Program-made: the position numbers and the translations under genes
In this document: positions 45,599-53,913 of the stretch, one piece after another
Position numbering within the stretch: position 1 is the first letter of the stretch
Layout: each line of letters begins with the position of its first letter
Notes under the pieces: generated by a model
Databases searched by the model: none
Told to the model about the DNA's origin: nothing
The model's input: the letters and a program-made list of their open reading frames with translations, nothing else
Assembly (NCBI RefSeq): GCF_014490785.1
Contig: NZ_CP051488.1
Coordinates: 2,914,001 to 2,978,000, forward strand
Direction of reading: 5' to 3'
DNA length: 64,000 nt
Source: Kosakonia sp. SMBL-WEM22
Lineage (GTDB): Bacteria; Pseudomonadota; Gammaproteobacteria; Enterobacterales; Enterobacteriaceae

Positions 45599-46096
45599 AT
45601 GTTAAAAGCAGAGATGATCGAAAAACTTAACGAACAGATGAATCTGGAACTCTTCTCCTCCCTGCTCTATCAACAGATGAGCGCATGGTGCAGCTACCAC
45701 AGTTTTGAAGGTGCCGCCGCGTTTCTGCGCCGCCACGCACAGGAAGAGATGACCCATATGCAGCGCCTGTTCGACTACCTGACGGACACCGGCAGCCTGC
45801 CGCGCATTGCGAATATTGCTTCACCAGTCGCAGAGTATGCCTCCCTTGATGAACTTTTCCGCGCAACTTACGAACATGAGCAGCATATTACGCAAAAAAT
45901 TAATGAGCTGGCGCACGTTGCAATGATGTCACAGGATTATCCGACCTTTAATTTCCTGCAGTGGTATGTTGCCGAGCAGCATGAAGAAGAGAAACTCTTT
46001 AAATCGGTAATTGATAAATTAACGCTGGCGGGTAAAAGTGGTGAAGGCCTCTACTTTATTGATAAAGAGCTGGCGACCCTCGACGCACAAAATTAA
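45599..46096 (+). CDS. ftnA: Ferritin FtnA
   Basis: A 165-residue non-haem ferritin that stores iron in a 24-mer shell. Ferroxidase ligands are found in the four-helix bundle: Glu17 in NEQMNLELFSSLLY, the EEMTHMQR stretch (Glu/His), and EQHEEEKLF. Length and ends match E. coli FtnA. A GGAG site precedes the ATG. The gap before it is AT-rich. ftnB, near araF in E. coli, is not present in the window. Confidence 0.96.
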   Translation: MLKAEMIEKLNEQMNLELFSSLLYQQMSAWCSYHSFEGAAAFLRRHAQEEMTHMQRLFDYLTDTGSLPRIANIASPVAEYASLDELFRATYEHEQHITQKINELAHVAMMSQDYPTFNFLQWYVAEQHEEEKLFKSVIDKLTLAGKSGEGLYFIDKELATLDAQN

Positions 46097-46100
46097 TAAT

Positions 46101-46135
46101 AAAGGCGGTTCAGTTAATTCTGTACCGCCTTTTTC
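46101..46135 (+). terminator. Rho-independent terminator of ftnA
   Basis: AAAGGCGGT / ACCGCCTTTTT hairpin five bases after the ftnA stop. Confidence 0.88.
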
Positions 46136-46238
46136 TTTCTGCTCCCGAACACTCCTCTCTGATTATTCTCTGCCACAAAATGCCTGATTCCGCGTTCGAC
46201 ACCAACGATGGTTGTTCCTTTTCATCTGCCCGACAAGG

Positions 46239-46256
46239 TGTAAACAAAATATTACA
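46239..46256 (+). promoter_or_regulatory. Strong TyrR box of tyrP
   Basis: TGTAAA-N6-ATTACA, one mismatch from the TyrR consensus TGTAAA-N6-TTTACA, 23 bases upstream of the weak box, the same arrangement as E. coli tyrP. Confidence 0.8.
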
Positions 46257-46261
46257 ATACA

Positions 46262-46302
46262 TGTAACGGTCATTTGACGAAACGGTGGAATTATCTTACT
46301 CT
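46262..46302 (+). promoter_or_regulatory. Weak TyrR box overlapping the tyrP promoter
   Basis: TGTAAC-N6-TTGACG at 46262-46279 is a degenerate TyrR box whose right half is the -35 (TTGACG). A -10 TACTCT follows at 46297-46302 after 17 bases. Binding of TyrR with tyrosine here would block the promoter, as known for E. coli tyrP. Confidence 0.65.
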
Positions 46303-46348
46303 GCGCCGCGTATTGCGTGTGCTGTGAGTTCAGAAAGTAGAGGAAAGT

Positions 46349-47560
46349 GTGAAAAATCGGGCACTTGGAAGTGTATTTATTGTCGCGGGTACCACTATCG
46401 GTGCGGGCATGCTGGCGATGCCGCTGGCGGCGGCGGGCGTAGGATTTGCAACGACGCTGGGGCTGCTTTTCATCTTGTGGGCAGTGATGTGTTATACCGC
46501 CCTGCTGCTGCTTGAGGTCTATCAGCATGTTCCGGCTGAAACCGGGCTGGGCTCGCTGGCGCAGCGCTATCTGGGTCGTTACGGTCAGTGGATCACCGGC
46601 TTCAGTATGATGTTTTTGATGTACGCGTTGACGGCTGCCTATATCAGCGGTGCTGGTGAGTTGCTTGCTTCAAGTATCAGCGAGTGGTTTAACGTTTCGC
46701 TCTCGTCGAGCGCGGGCGTGCTGATCTTTACGCTGGTGGCTGGCGGCGTTGTCTGCATTGGCACCTCGCTGGTCGATCTCTTTAACCGTTTTCTCTTCAG
46801 CGCCAAAATCCTCTTTCTGGTGGTGATGCTGGCGCTGTTAATGCCGCACGTACACCAGGCTAACTTATTAACTATGCCGCTGGAAAAAGGGCTGGCACTT
46901 TCAGCGCTGCCGGTGATTTTTACCTCGTTCGGTTTTCACGGCAGCGTACCGAGCATTGTCAGCTATATGGGCGGCAACATTCGCCAGCTGCGCAAAGTGT
47001 TTATTACCGGTAGCGCCATTCCGCTGGTGGCCTATATCTTCTGGCAGCTGGCGACGCTTGGCAGCATCGACTCTCATACCTTTATGGGTTTGCTTGCCAG
47101 CCAGTCAGGGCTGAACGGCTTGTTGCTGGCGCTGCGCGATGTCGTCGCCTCTGCGCATGTTGAACTGGCGATCCACCTTTTTGCCGATCTGGCGCTGGCT
47201 ACCTCATTCCTCGGCGTCTCGCTGGGCCTGTTTGATTACCTCGCCGATCTGTTCCGTCGCCGCAATAGTGTTACCGGCCGTTTGCAAACCGGCATCATCA
47301 CCTTTCTGCCGCCGCTGGCGTTTGCCCTTTTCTACCCGCGCGGTTTTGTGATGGCCCTCGGTTACGCAGGCGTTGCGCTTGCGGTATTAGCCCTACTGTT
47401 GCCGTCAATGCTGGCGTGGCAGAGCCGCAAACACCACCCGCAAAGCGGGTATCGCGTGCTCGGCGGTAAACCGGCGCTGTGCCTGATCTTCGCCTGCGGT
47501 ATCGCCATTATTACTATTCAGTTTTTGATTGTGGCAGGATGGTTGCCGGAAGTGGGTTAA
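46349..47560 (+). CDS. tyrP: Tyrosine-specific transporter TyrP
   Basis: A 403-residue proton-coupled aromatic amino acid permease (HAAAP family) with about 11 helices. It begins with a GTG (preceded by AGAGGAAA) and reads MKNRALGSVFIVAGTTIGAG, with the substrate-site GTTIGAGMLAMPLA motif. SFGFHGSVPSIVSYMGGN marks the family. It closely matches E. coli TyrP to the end LPEVG. Two TyrR boxes precede it. Confidence 0.96.
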   Translation: MKNRALGSVFIVAGTTIGAGMLAMPLAAAGVGFATTLGLLFILWAVMCYTALLLLEVYQHVPAETGLGSLAQRYLGRYGQWITGFSMMFLMYALTAAYISGAGELLASSISEWFNVSLSSSAGVLIFTLVAGGVVCIGTSLVDLFNRFLFSAKILFLVVMLALLMPHVHQANLLTMPLEKGLALSALPVIFTSFGFHGSVPSIVSYMGGNIRQLRKVFITGSAIPLVAYIFWQLATLGSIDSHTFMGLLASQSGLNGLLLALRDVVASAHVELAIHLFADLALATSFLGVSLGLFDYLADLFRRRNSVTGRLQTGIITFLPPLAFALFYPRGFVMALGYAGVALAVLALLLPSMLAWQSRKHHPQSGYRVLGGKPALCLIFACGIAIITIQFLIVAGWLPEVG

Positions 47561-47565
47561 TACGA

Positions 47566-47593
47566 GGGCGCTCGGACTGGAGCGCCTTATTTT
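47566..47593 (+). terminator. Rho-independent terminator of tyrP
   Basis: GGCGCTC / GAGCGCC hairpin followed by TTATTTT, six bases after the tyrP stop. Confidence 0.82.
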
Positions 47594-47607
47594 GGTGATC
47601 AGAAAGA

Positions 47608-48057
47608 TTATTTTCTTTTTTTGAGGGCACCATCAGGAGTTTGGATATAGACGGCGTCATCGAATGTGTATCGCATGTTTCCCTCACGCGTCTTAGCAAC
47701 AATCATCAGGTTGTCTTTATCAATACAATTCTTAGGCTCAGGCACATCATCAAAGCAGAGTCGATCATATTTCCCTAATTCTTTGTAACCTTCACCAAAA
47801 GCCCAAAAGTAAACACGAAATAACCCATCGCTATCGACTTTGGGAACATTGTACTCCTTAAAAAGCCTGTCCTTATGATCCATCCACCACTCTATTTTTC
47901 CTTTGGCTGTCAGAGGCATATGATCGACAATGATGCTTGAATAAGCTTTATCCTGGTGAACGGCAATGATTTTGACGGGACGGTGATTCAGATACAAAAA
48001 AATTGCACTACATATTAAAAAGATCGTTATCACTGTCAGCAGCCTTTTTTGTCTCAT
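47608..48057 (-). CDS. DUF943-family protein
   Basis: A 149-residue enterobacterial protein of the DUF943 type with one N-terminal transmembrane or signal-anchor segment (about LLTVITIFLICSAIFLYL). The rest, facing the periplasm, contains WWMDHKDRLFKEYNVP and two Cys residues (RLCFDD, KNCIDKD) likely to pair. Function unknown. Such genes often occur near type VI secretion or toxin loci (recalled context), and this one sits beside a Tlde1-like effector. ATG 48057 has GGAG six bases ahead. Confidence 0.7.
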   Translation of the reverse strand: MRQKRLLTVITIFLICSAIFLYLNHRPVKIIAVHQDKAYSSIIVDHMPLTAKGKIEWWMDHKDRLFKEYNVPKVDSDGLFRVYFWAFGEGYKELGKYDRLCFDDVPEPKNCIDKDNLMIVAKTREGNMRYTFDDAVYIQTPDGALKKRK

Positions 48058-48340
48058 TCTCCTCTCCTGCATTTATCTGAACACTTCTTACTAACGCGCA
48101 TCGGTTAAGAGCCAGTTACAAACAAAATACCTAATTGTCGCCATATTCAGCATATACATCAAGCAGATACCTGGACTCACCTTGGGTGAAGCTACATCAA
48201 CATGGATAGCTTAAAGCTGACAATTTAACTTTAACGTTCATTTTTTGGAGAAAATGCCTGGGTTAAGATACAGGCTAAATTGTAGGGAACGGATGCTAAG
48301 TTCACGGCACCCGTTTTTAATAACATTACTGGTTACGCAA
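48058..48340. other. AT-rich gap in effector locus
   Basis: About 283 bases with no gene seen. The base composition is more AT-rich than the backbone, agreeing with acquired DNA. Confidence 0.5.
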
Positions 48341-48598
48341 CTACCTTATCGACCACTCAACAATTGCCATTAGCAGAACTGCTGCAATAGCCGAAAACAA
48401 GAAATAGAACATAATTAAATTATTATCCAGCCGGTCAGAATAATCGCGCATCTCGCCAAGTTCCAGCCCTGTTATAAAGTCTGTGAACGGAATATAGATG
48501 CTATTAACCATCGGCCTTAAGGCTCCGCTAATGGCTATCAGATAACTTAACGCTGGGAAAGCAATAAGACGTATTACCCATTTAGCGATGACTGACAT
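48341..48598 (-). CDS. Small two-helix membrane protein, candidate immunity protein
   Basis: An 85-residue protein with two hydrophobic helices (about residues 6-26 and 60-81) and a polar, acidic loop between (ELGEMRDYSDRLDNN). I do not recognise a named family. It overlaps the 3' end of the Tlde1-like effector gene by 17 bases and follows it on the same strand, the usual layout of an effector with its immunity partner. The topology would place the loop in the periplasm, where a peptidoglycan-acting toxin works. The role is inference from context. Confidence 0.55.
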   Translation of the reverse strand: MSVIAKWVIRLIAFPALSYLIAISGALRPMVNSIYIPFTDFITGLELGEMRDYSDRLDNNLIMFYFLFSAIAAVLLMAIVEWSIR

Positions 48599-49118
48599 TA
48601 CAACTCCTTGTTGTATTCCCGGTTACAATTACCTCACCATAGGCCATCAGCCCATTTCCGCCACAGACAGGCATTGTATGAGTATGAAGTAATGCTTTGC
48701 GAACGGCGTAAAAATCAGCCCGACGGTAGAATGTTACACATCCCTCGCTAAGACCAGTACTATCGGGCCTTAACGGATGTAACCGCAAATTGCTCCGGTA
48801 ATAATAACCTGGACCAACTTCAAACTGCGTTTTGTCATCAATCAAGCCATCCTGACGAAACAAACCAAACCAGTCATCATAGCTGTTGCCAGTAGCCACT
48901 TCTTTAGCCCACTGGTTTAACTCACTGAATCTCCCTCCCTTGGGGCGATCCACAATCCAATAACGCCCCGGGGGAATTGCAGCGTTATTGAACATGGAGC
49001 ATTCAGGGCCGTGACACAGGTGTCCATCCCCCTGAATACCGGAAATTAGCCTACGCCGGGCAGCTGCAGTTTGGCTATCCTTCGATGCGGCAAATGGCGA
49101 TGAATTTGCCAGAAGCAA
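48582..49118 (-). CDS. Tlde1/DUF2778-like L,D-transpeptidase-fold effector, N-terminus possibly decayed
   Basis: A 178-codon open frame ending in a typical DUF2778/Tlde1 domain. PPGRYWIVDRPKGG, DDWFGLFRQDG and the catalytic-type motif H...S..GC in LHPLRPDSTGLSEGCVTF (His and Cys both present) identify it, with GNGLMAYGEVIV at the end. Salmonella Tlde1 is a type VI effector that damages peptidoglycan. There is no ATG: only a TTG start is available at 49118, and an in-frame TGA lies just upstream at 49125-49127. Either TTG is used or the first strands have been lost. No T6SS genes are in the window. Confidence 0.65.
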   Translation of the reverse strand: MLLANSSPFAASKDSQTAAARRRLISGIQGDGHLCHGPECSMFNNAAIPPGRYWIVDRPKGGRFSELNQWAKEVATGNSYDDWFGLFRQDGLIDDKTQFEVGPGYYYRSNLRLHPLRPDSTGLSEGCVTFYRRADFYAVRKALLHTHTMPVCGGNGLMAYGEVIVTGNTTRSCNVSHR

Positions 49119-49127
49119 TCCGCCTCA

Positions 49128-49554
49128 CACGCTATAGCAGTTTTGTCTTTAAATCAGGAACGTTTTTTAAGAGACAATCGCAGCATGAGTGCGCATTTTG
49201 AAGTTTGGTCTTGTTTATCCGCTTTGATGCCAACTCAGGCACGACCTGGCGAATAACAGTGGGACATTCCGCACACAGTAGAGTTGTGGGGGTAAACGAG
49301 GGGGAAGGTTCTGCAGGAATCGTTGCACGTCAGCCTTTTCAGGATGGCATTGCTCCTGCCACTTCTCCTGACAGGCAAATGTCCTCAGGGCAAAACGCTT
49401 CATCCTATAGTCACTGCAGAGAGAAGGAAACGGTCGTGTTTCAAAGCGGGGAGCCAAACCAGGGAGTTGATAATAGTCTGGCTCAATCAGTTAATCGTTA
49501 CCTTCCTTTATAAAGGATTGCCGCAACCCCATAGCCTTCTGGAAAATTTCAGGC
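49128..49554. other. Unexplained gap between effector gene and tRNA operon
   Basis: About 430 bases with overlapping short open frames on both strands (up to about 100 codons), none with a recognisable domain or ribosome site. It faces the 3' end of leuZ, the side where integrative elements usually insert, but no integrase, direct repeat or IS end was found. It may be residue of an acquired segment. Confidence 0.4.
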
Positions 49555-49555
49555 A

Positions 49556-49582
49556 CAAAAAAACCACCTTTCGGTGGTTTCA
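49556..49582 (-). terminator. Terminator of glyW-cysT-leuZ
   Basis: AAACCACC-TTTC-GGTGGTTT hairpin followed on the minus strand by a run of seven T residues, about 40 bases after leuZ. Confidence 0.9.
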
Positions 49583-49622
49583 CGACACTGCTTATTGCTT
49601 TGATTATTCTGCTTTTTCCCCA

Positions 49623-49709
49623 TGGTACCCGGAGCGGGACTTGAACCCGCATAGCGCGAACGCCGAGGGATTTTAAATCCCTTGTGTCTACCGATTCCAC
49701 CATCCGGGC
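49623..49709 (-). tRNA. leuZ: tRNA-Leu (anticodon UAA)
   Basis: 87 nt including encoded CCA. Acceptor GCCCGGA pairs with TCCGGGT (one G-T), with long variable arm, anticodon loop TTTAAAA (TAA), and GGTTCAAGTCC in the T arm. Nearly identical to E. coli leuZ. Last gene of the three-tRNA operon. Confidence 0.98.
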
Positions 49710-49721
49710 TCGGGAAGAAAT

Positions 49722-49795
49722 TGGAGGCGCGTTCCGGAGTCGAACCGGACTAGACGGATTTGCAATCCGCTACATAACCGCTTTGCTAACGCGCC
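49722..49795 (-). tRNA. cysT: tRNA-Cys (anticodon GCA)
   Basis: 74 nt including CCA. Acceptor GGCGCGT pairs with ACGCGCC; the discriminator is U, which CysRS requires. Anticodon loop has TTGCAAA. It differs from E. coli cysT only slightly in the D-arm. Middle gene of the operon. Confidence 0.98.
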
Positions 49796-49849
49796 AAAAT
49801 TCTTCAGGCTTTTCAGCCAGCACCCGCTGTAACAGCCGATGCGTAAAAC

Positions 49850-49925
<76 letters not shown>

Positions 49926-50073
49926 GTAATCAGGCGTGTTGTAATCGCTTGATTTTATTATCTTCTGGCAAGCTGTGCCGCCTTCCGATGCGTTGCATTC
50001 TACTTACCTGACGCAATGAGTCAACGATATTTTTCAAAAGCACGATCGTTTGCTGAAATTTGCGACGAAACGA

Positions 50074-50622
50074 TCACGGTTCGAGCAGATCGCCGCGCGC
50101 AGCGTTGAGATATTGCAGCATCGACCAGAGCGTCAACACAGCGGCGACAAAGAAGAGCGCAATACCGGCGTACTCCACCCACTGATTCGGGCGCCACAGC
50201 AGCCACACCAGCGCCACCATCTGCGCCGTGGTTTTGACTTTACCAATCCAGGAGACCGCCACACGGCTACGTTTACCCATCTCTGCCATCCACTCGCGCA
50301 GGGCAGAAATGATAATTTCACGGGCAATCATCGTTGCCGCAGGCAGCGTCACCCACCAGCTGTGATAATGCTCCGCCACCAACACCATCGCGATCCCGAC
50401 CAGCACCTTATCGGCTACCGGATCGAGAAAGGCACCGAAGCGCGTGCTCTGGTTCCAGCGACGCGCCAGATAACCGTCAAACCAGTCGGTTACCGCCGCG
50501 CAGCAAAAAATAAGGGCGCAAACAAACGGCGCCCAGTGAAACGGCAGATAGAACGCCAGAACGAAAAACGGGATCAGGATGACGCGAAAAAGGGTGAGCA
50601 ACGTAGGAATATTGAATCGCAT
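50074..50622 (-). CDS. pgsA: Phosphatidylglycerophosphate synthase PgsA
   Basis: A 182-residue inner-membrane CDP-alcohol phosphotransferase that makes phosphatidylglycerophosphate, the first committed step to phosphatidylglycerol and cardiolipin. The family motif DG-x2-AR-x8-G-x3-D-x3-D is complete in DWFDGYLARRW...FGAFLDPVADK. About five or six membrane helices. It follows uvrC and precedes the tRNA operon, as in E. coli. Confidence 0.97.
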   Translation of the reverse strand: MRFNIPTLLTLFRVILIPFFVLAFYLPFHWAPFVCALIFCCAAVTDWFDGYLARRWNQSTRFGAFLDPVADKVLVGIAMVLVAEHYHSWWVTLPAATMIAREIIISALREWMAEMGKRSRVAVSWIGKVKTTAQMVALVWLLWRPNQWVEYAGIALFFVAAVLTLWSMLQYLNAARGDLLEP

Positions 50623-50678
50623 GGTGGCGTTAACTGTCTGTTGTCCGTAAAATTTCGCTCTATGTTGCTACAGAGCCC

Positions 50679-52511
50679 TTAATGTTTCAACGAGTAGAAG
50701 ATCTTTTCTGCCAGACCTTGCGAGATCCCCGGCACTTTCGCAATTTCCTCGATGCTCGCGTTCTGTAACCCTTGCAGACCGCCCATATACTTCAGCAACA
50801 TCTGGCGGCGTTTCGGCCCCACCCCTTCGATGGTTTCGAGCGAACTGGTGTTCTTCACCTTCGCCCGTTTTTTGCGGTGCCCGCTGATGGCATGATCGTG
50901 CGACTCATCGCGAATATGCTGAATCACATGCAGCGCAGGCGAATCGGGTGGCAGGCTGAACCCCTCCCCTTCCGGCTCGAAAAAGAGCGTCTCTAAACCG
51001 GCTTTACGGTCCGCGCCCTTCGCCACGCCCAGCAGCAGCGGCTTATGTTTATCCCATGGCACATCCAGCTCGGCAAATACGGTTTTTGCCTGGCCCAATT
51101 GTCCTTTACCACCATCTATGAGGATCACATCGGGGATCTTGTTCTCTTCAATGGCTTTGCCATAGCGGCGGCGCAGCACCTGGTTCATGGCCGCGTAGTC
51201 ATCGCCCGGCGTAATGCCGGTGATGTTATAGCGACGATACTCGGCGCGTACCGGACCGTTGGGATCAAACACGACGCAGGAGGCGACAGTCTGCTCGCCC
51301 ATCGTATGGCTGATATCGAAGCACTCCATGCGTTTAACCGCAGGCAGATTAAGTACGCTCGCCAGTGCAGCAAGGCGTTGATGGACGGTCGATTGCTGCG
51401 AAAGCTTAGTGCTCAGCGCCGTCGCGGCATTGGTGCGCGCCAGCTTCAGATAGCGGGCGCGATCGCCGCGCGGTTTGGTCTGCACATTGACTTTGCGCCC
51501 GGCCAGCTCAGAGAGGGAGTCCCCAAGTAGGGTCTTATCCGTAAGGTCGAAGTCGAGCAGGATTTCTCCCGGCAGCGTTCGCATCTGGCTACCCTGCAGA
51601 TAAAACTGGCCAACAAAGGTTTCGACCACTTCGCCCAGTTCGGTACCGCCCGGCACTTTCGGGTAATAGCTGCGGCTGCCGAGAACCTTACCCTGACGGA
51701 TAAATAGCACATGTACACAGGCCAGACCGGCATCAAATGCCACGCCGATAACATCCAGATCATCACCATTATTGGAAACGAACTGCTTTTCCGTCACGCG
51801 ACGCACAGCCTGAATTTGGTCGCGTACGCGCGCGGCTTCCTCAAAATCGAGCGCCTGGCTGGCTTTTTCCATTCGCGCGATCAACTGGGTTAGCACCTGG
51901 TCGTCTTTGCCCGCGAGGAACAGACGCACATAGTCAACCTGCTGCGCATACTCCTCTTCGCTTACCAGCCCCTCAACGCACGGACCCAGGCAGCGGCCAA
52001 TCTGGTACTGCAGGCATGGGCGGGAGCGGTTGCGATAGACGCTATTTTCGCACTGGCGAATGGGGAAAATTTTTTGCAACAACGCCAGCGTTTCCCGCAC
52101 CGCATAGCCGTTCGGGAAGGGGCCAAAATACTCCCCTTTCGCATGCTTCGCGCCGCGATGAGTCGCCAGACGGGGGTGCGTATCATTGCTAAGAAAAATA
52201 AATGGGTAGGATTTATCATCCCTGAGCAGCACGTTATAACGAGGCTGGTAAAGCTTGATATAGTTGTGCTCCAGCAGCAACGCCTCGGTCTCCGTATGCG
52301 TCACGGTCACGTCGATCTGTTGGATCTGCGCGACCAGCGCTTCGGTTTTACGCGAGGCAAGATTGCTGCGGAAGTAGCTGGAAAGACGTTTTTTCAGGTC
52401 TTTTGCTTTACCGACATAGATAACGGTACCGCCGGTGTCATACATGCGATAGACACCGGGCTTACTGGTTACCGTTTTCAGAAAGGCTTTGGAATCAAAA
52501 ACTTCAGTCAC
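50679..52511 (-). CDS. uvrC: UvrABC excinuclease subunit C
   Basis: A 610-residue nucleotide excision repair nuclease. The N-terminal GIY-YIG domain (PGVYRMYDTGGTVIYVGKAKDLKKRL in two parts) makes the 3' cut, the central UVR region binds UvrB, and the RNase H-like domain (MECFDISHTMGE, with catalytic Asp) makes the 5' cut. Helix-hairpin-helix repeats close the protein. I start at GTG 52511, which overlaps the uvrY stop (GTGA) and gives the E. coli length, rejecting nine upstream codons. Confidence 0.97.
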   Translation of the reverse strand: MTEVFDSKAFLKTVTSKPGVYRMYDTGGTVIYVGKAKDLKKRLSSYFRSNLASRKTEALVAQIQQIDVTVTHTETEALLLEHNYIKLYQPRYNVLLRDDKSYPFIFLSNDTHPRLATHRGAKHAKGEYFGPFPNGYAVRETLALLQKIFPIRQCENSVYRNRSRPCLQYQIGRCLGPCVEGLVSEEEYAQQVDYVRLFLAGKDDQVLTQLIARMEKASQALDFEEAARVRDQIQAVRRVTEKQFVSNNGDDLDVIGVAFDAGLACVHVLFIRQGKVLGSRSYYPKVPGGTELGEVVETFVGQFYLQGSQMRTLPGEILLDFDLTDKTLLGDSLSELAGRKVNVQTKPRGDRARYLKLARTNAATALSTKLSQQSTVHQRLAALASVLNLPAVKRMECFDISHTMGEQTVASCVVFDPNGPVRAEYRRYNITGITPGDDYAAMNQVLRRRYGKAIEENKIPDVILIDGGKGQLGQAKTVFAELDVPWDKHKPLLLGVAKGADRKAGLETLFFEPEGEGFSLPPDSPALHVIQHIRDESHDHAISGHRKKRAKVKNTSSLETIEGVGPKRRQMLLKYMGGLQGLQNASIEEIAKVPGISQGLAEKIFYSLKH

Positions 52512-53164
52512 TGACTTATTAACGTCTCCGCATTGCACAAACCATGGCGAATGGCGAGGTGCGTCAGTTCGACGTCACCGTGGATGTTCAGTTTACTGAA
52601 CATCCGATAGCGATAGCTGTTCACCGTTTTCGGGCTCAGATGCAGCTGCTCTGAGATCTCATTGACCTTCTGGCCCTTTGTGATCATCAGCATAATCTGC
52701 AATTCACGTTCCGACAAACTGTCAAACGGTGAATCTGTCTTTTCTGGCTCGATTTGGCTAAGCGCCATCTGTTGTGCAATGTCTGACGCGATATAGCGTT
52801 GGCCTGAGTGAACGCAGCGGATAGCATTAACCACGTCCTGCGGCGCAGCGCCTTTACTGAGATAGCCCGCTGCGCCAGCCTGCATCACTTTAGCGGGCAA
52901 GGGGTTTTCGGTGTGAACGGTAAGCATGATGACTTTTGTGTCGGCACTGCCGCGCGCGATTTTTCGCGTCGCTTCAAGGCCGCCGATACCGGGCATATTC
53001 ATATCCATGAGGACAACATCAACCGCGTTGCTTCGACACCATTTGATGGCGTCTTCACCGCAGTTGACCTCACCCGTCACTTTAATGCCCTTAATATCTT
53101 CGAGAATGCGTCGTATCCCTGCGCGCACCAGTTCATGGTCATCAACAAGTAGTACGTTGATCAA
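52508..53164 (-). CDS. uvrY: UvrY response regulator (BarA partner)
   Basis: A 218-residue NarL/FixJ-type response regulator. The receiver domain has Asp54 in VVLMDMNMPG and DDH near the start. A LuxR-type HTH follows (SERELQIMLMITKGQKVNEI, LHLSPKTVNSYRYRMFSKL). With BarA it senses short-chain acids and turns on CsrB/CsrC RNAs, affecting motility among others. It overlaps uvrC by four bases. Confidence 0.97.
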   Translation of the reverse strand: MINVLLVDDHELVRAGIRRILEDIKGIKVTGEVNCGEDAIKWCRSNAVDVVLMDMNMPGIGGLEATRKIARGSADTKVIMLTVHTENPLPAKVMQAGAAGYLSKGAAPQDVVNAIRCVHSGQRYIASDIAQQMALSQIEPEKTDSPFDSLSERELQIMLMITKGQKVNEISEQLHLSPKTVNSYRYRMFSKLNIHGDVELTHLAIRHGLCNAETLISQ

Positions 53165-53624
53165 AGGAGTATCTCCGGAAAAGGGATAACGCTGCGAAAA
53201 CTAATTCGCCGTATATTAGCTTTTTTTTAGCCCATAATGAAAGGCAAAAAAACAATCATCACCAATTTTGTTCTCGTTTTTGGAAATGAAGTTGTACATA
53301 AGCTGGAAACTTTTTTCAATATGAAAAACGAAGCGGCAAAACTACAAACCCTTTCATTTCAGAAAGTTAGCAAATACGGTGCGAGAATGCAGAAGAATTT
53401 ACGCAAATATGCTTGTTACAGCAATTAGCCACGCTTAACGCGCGCTAAACATATATTTCAACTGCAACTATGGGGTCACTTTAATTTCAACAGCACCTCA
53501 ATCAATTACTTTCTATAGCGATTAAAAAACAACCACTGCTTTTTTTTATAAGCCTTGTGGTATACTCCGCGGCCTTGACAGCGATCGTCGCGATAGTCCG
53601 TGACAATGTAATGAGGAAAATAAA
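53165..53624. promoter_or_regulatory. uvrY-yecF divergent gap
   Basis: About 460 AT-rich bases between divergent uvrY and yecF. A 63-codon open frame at 53237-53428 (plus) has no recognised domain and no ribosome site, so I do not call it a gene. A -10-like TATACT lies at 53562-53567 ahead of yecF (TGGTATACTCCGC), with an unclear -35. Confidence 0.5.
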
Positions 53625-53849
53625 TTGAGCACACCTGATTTCACCACCGCCGAAAATGCAAAAGAACTGGCGCAGGAAGTCGCTTGCCTGAAGTCGATGA
53701 TTACCCTGATGCTGCAAGCGATGGGCCAGGCGGATGCAGGACGCGTCATTATTAAAATGGAAAGGTTAATTGCACAAATGGAAGATGAAGCTCAGGCCGA
53801 CGTATTTTCCAGCACCGTTAAGCAAATTAAACAAGCTTACCGTCAGTAA
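53625..53849 (+). CDS. yecF: YecF, DUF2594 family protein
   Basis: A 74-residue small helical protein of unknown function, same length as E. coli YecF. It begins at TTG 53625, with GAGGAAAA upstream; E. coli yecF also uses TTG. Segments MSTPDFTTAENAKELAQEV and QAMGQADAGRVIIKME identify it. Probably cytoplasmic. It is convergent with sdiA. Confidence 0.92.
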   Translation: MSTPDFTTAENAKELAQEVACLKSMITLMLQAMGQADAGRVIIKMERLIAQMEDEAQADVFSSTVKQIKQAYRQ

Positions 53850-53854
53850 TTCCT

Positions 53855-53890
53855 CTCCGGCTGTCAGCGCTCTGACAGCCGGAATCACTT
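53855..53890. terminator. Hairpin between yecF and sdiA
   Basis: Perfect 11-base inverted repeat CCGGCTGTCAG / CTGACAGCCGG with a four-base loop between two convergent genes. T tracts are weak, so terminator activity is likely but not certain. Confidence 0.65.
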
Positions 53891-53913
53891 TGCGCCATCT
53901 GCCGCGCAGGCTA

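Noticed and set aside
49205..49513. 102-codon open frame before the tRNA operon
   Set aside because: Competes with an equal-size frame on the other strand; neither has a recognisable domain or start signals.
53237..53428. 63-codon open frame upstream of yecF
   Set aside because: No ribosome-binding site and no recognisable family; lies in an AT-rich divergent promoter gap where chance frames are common.
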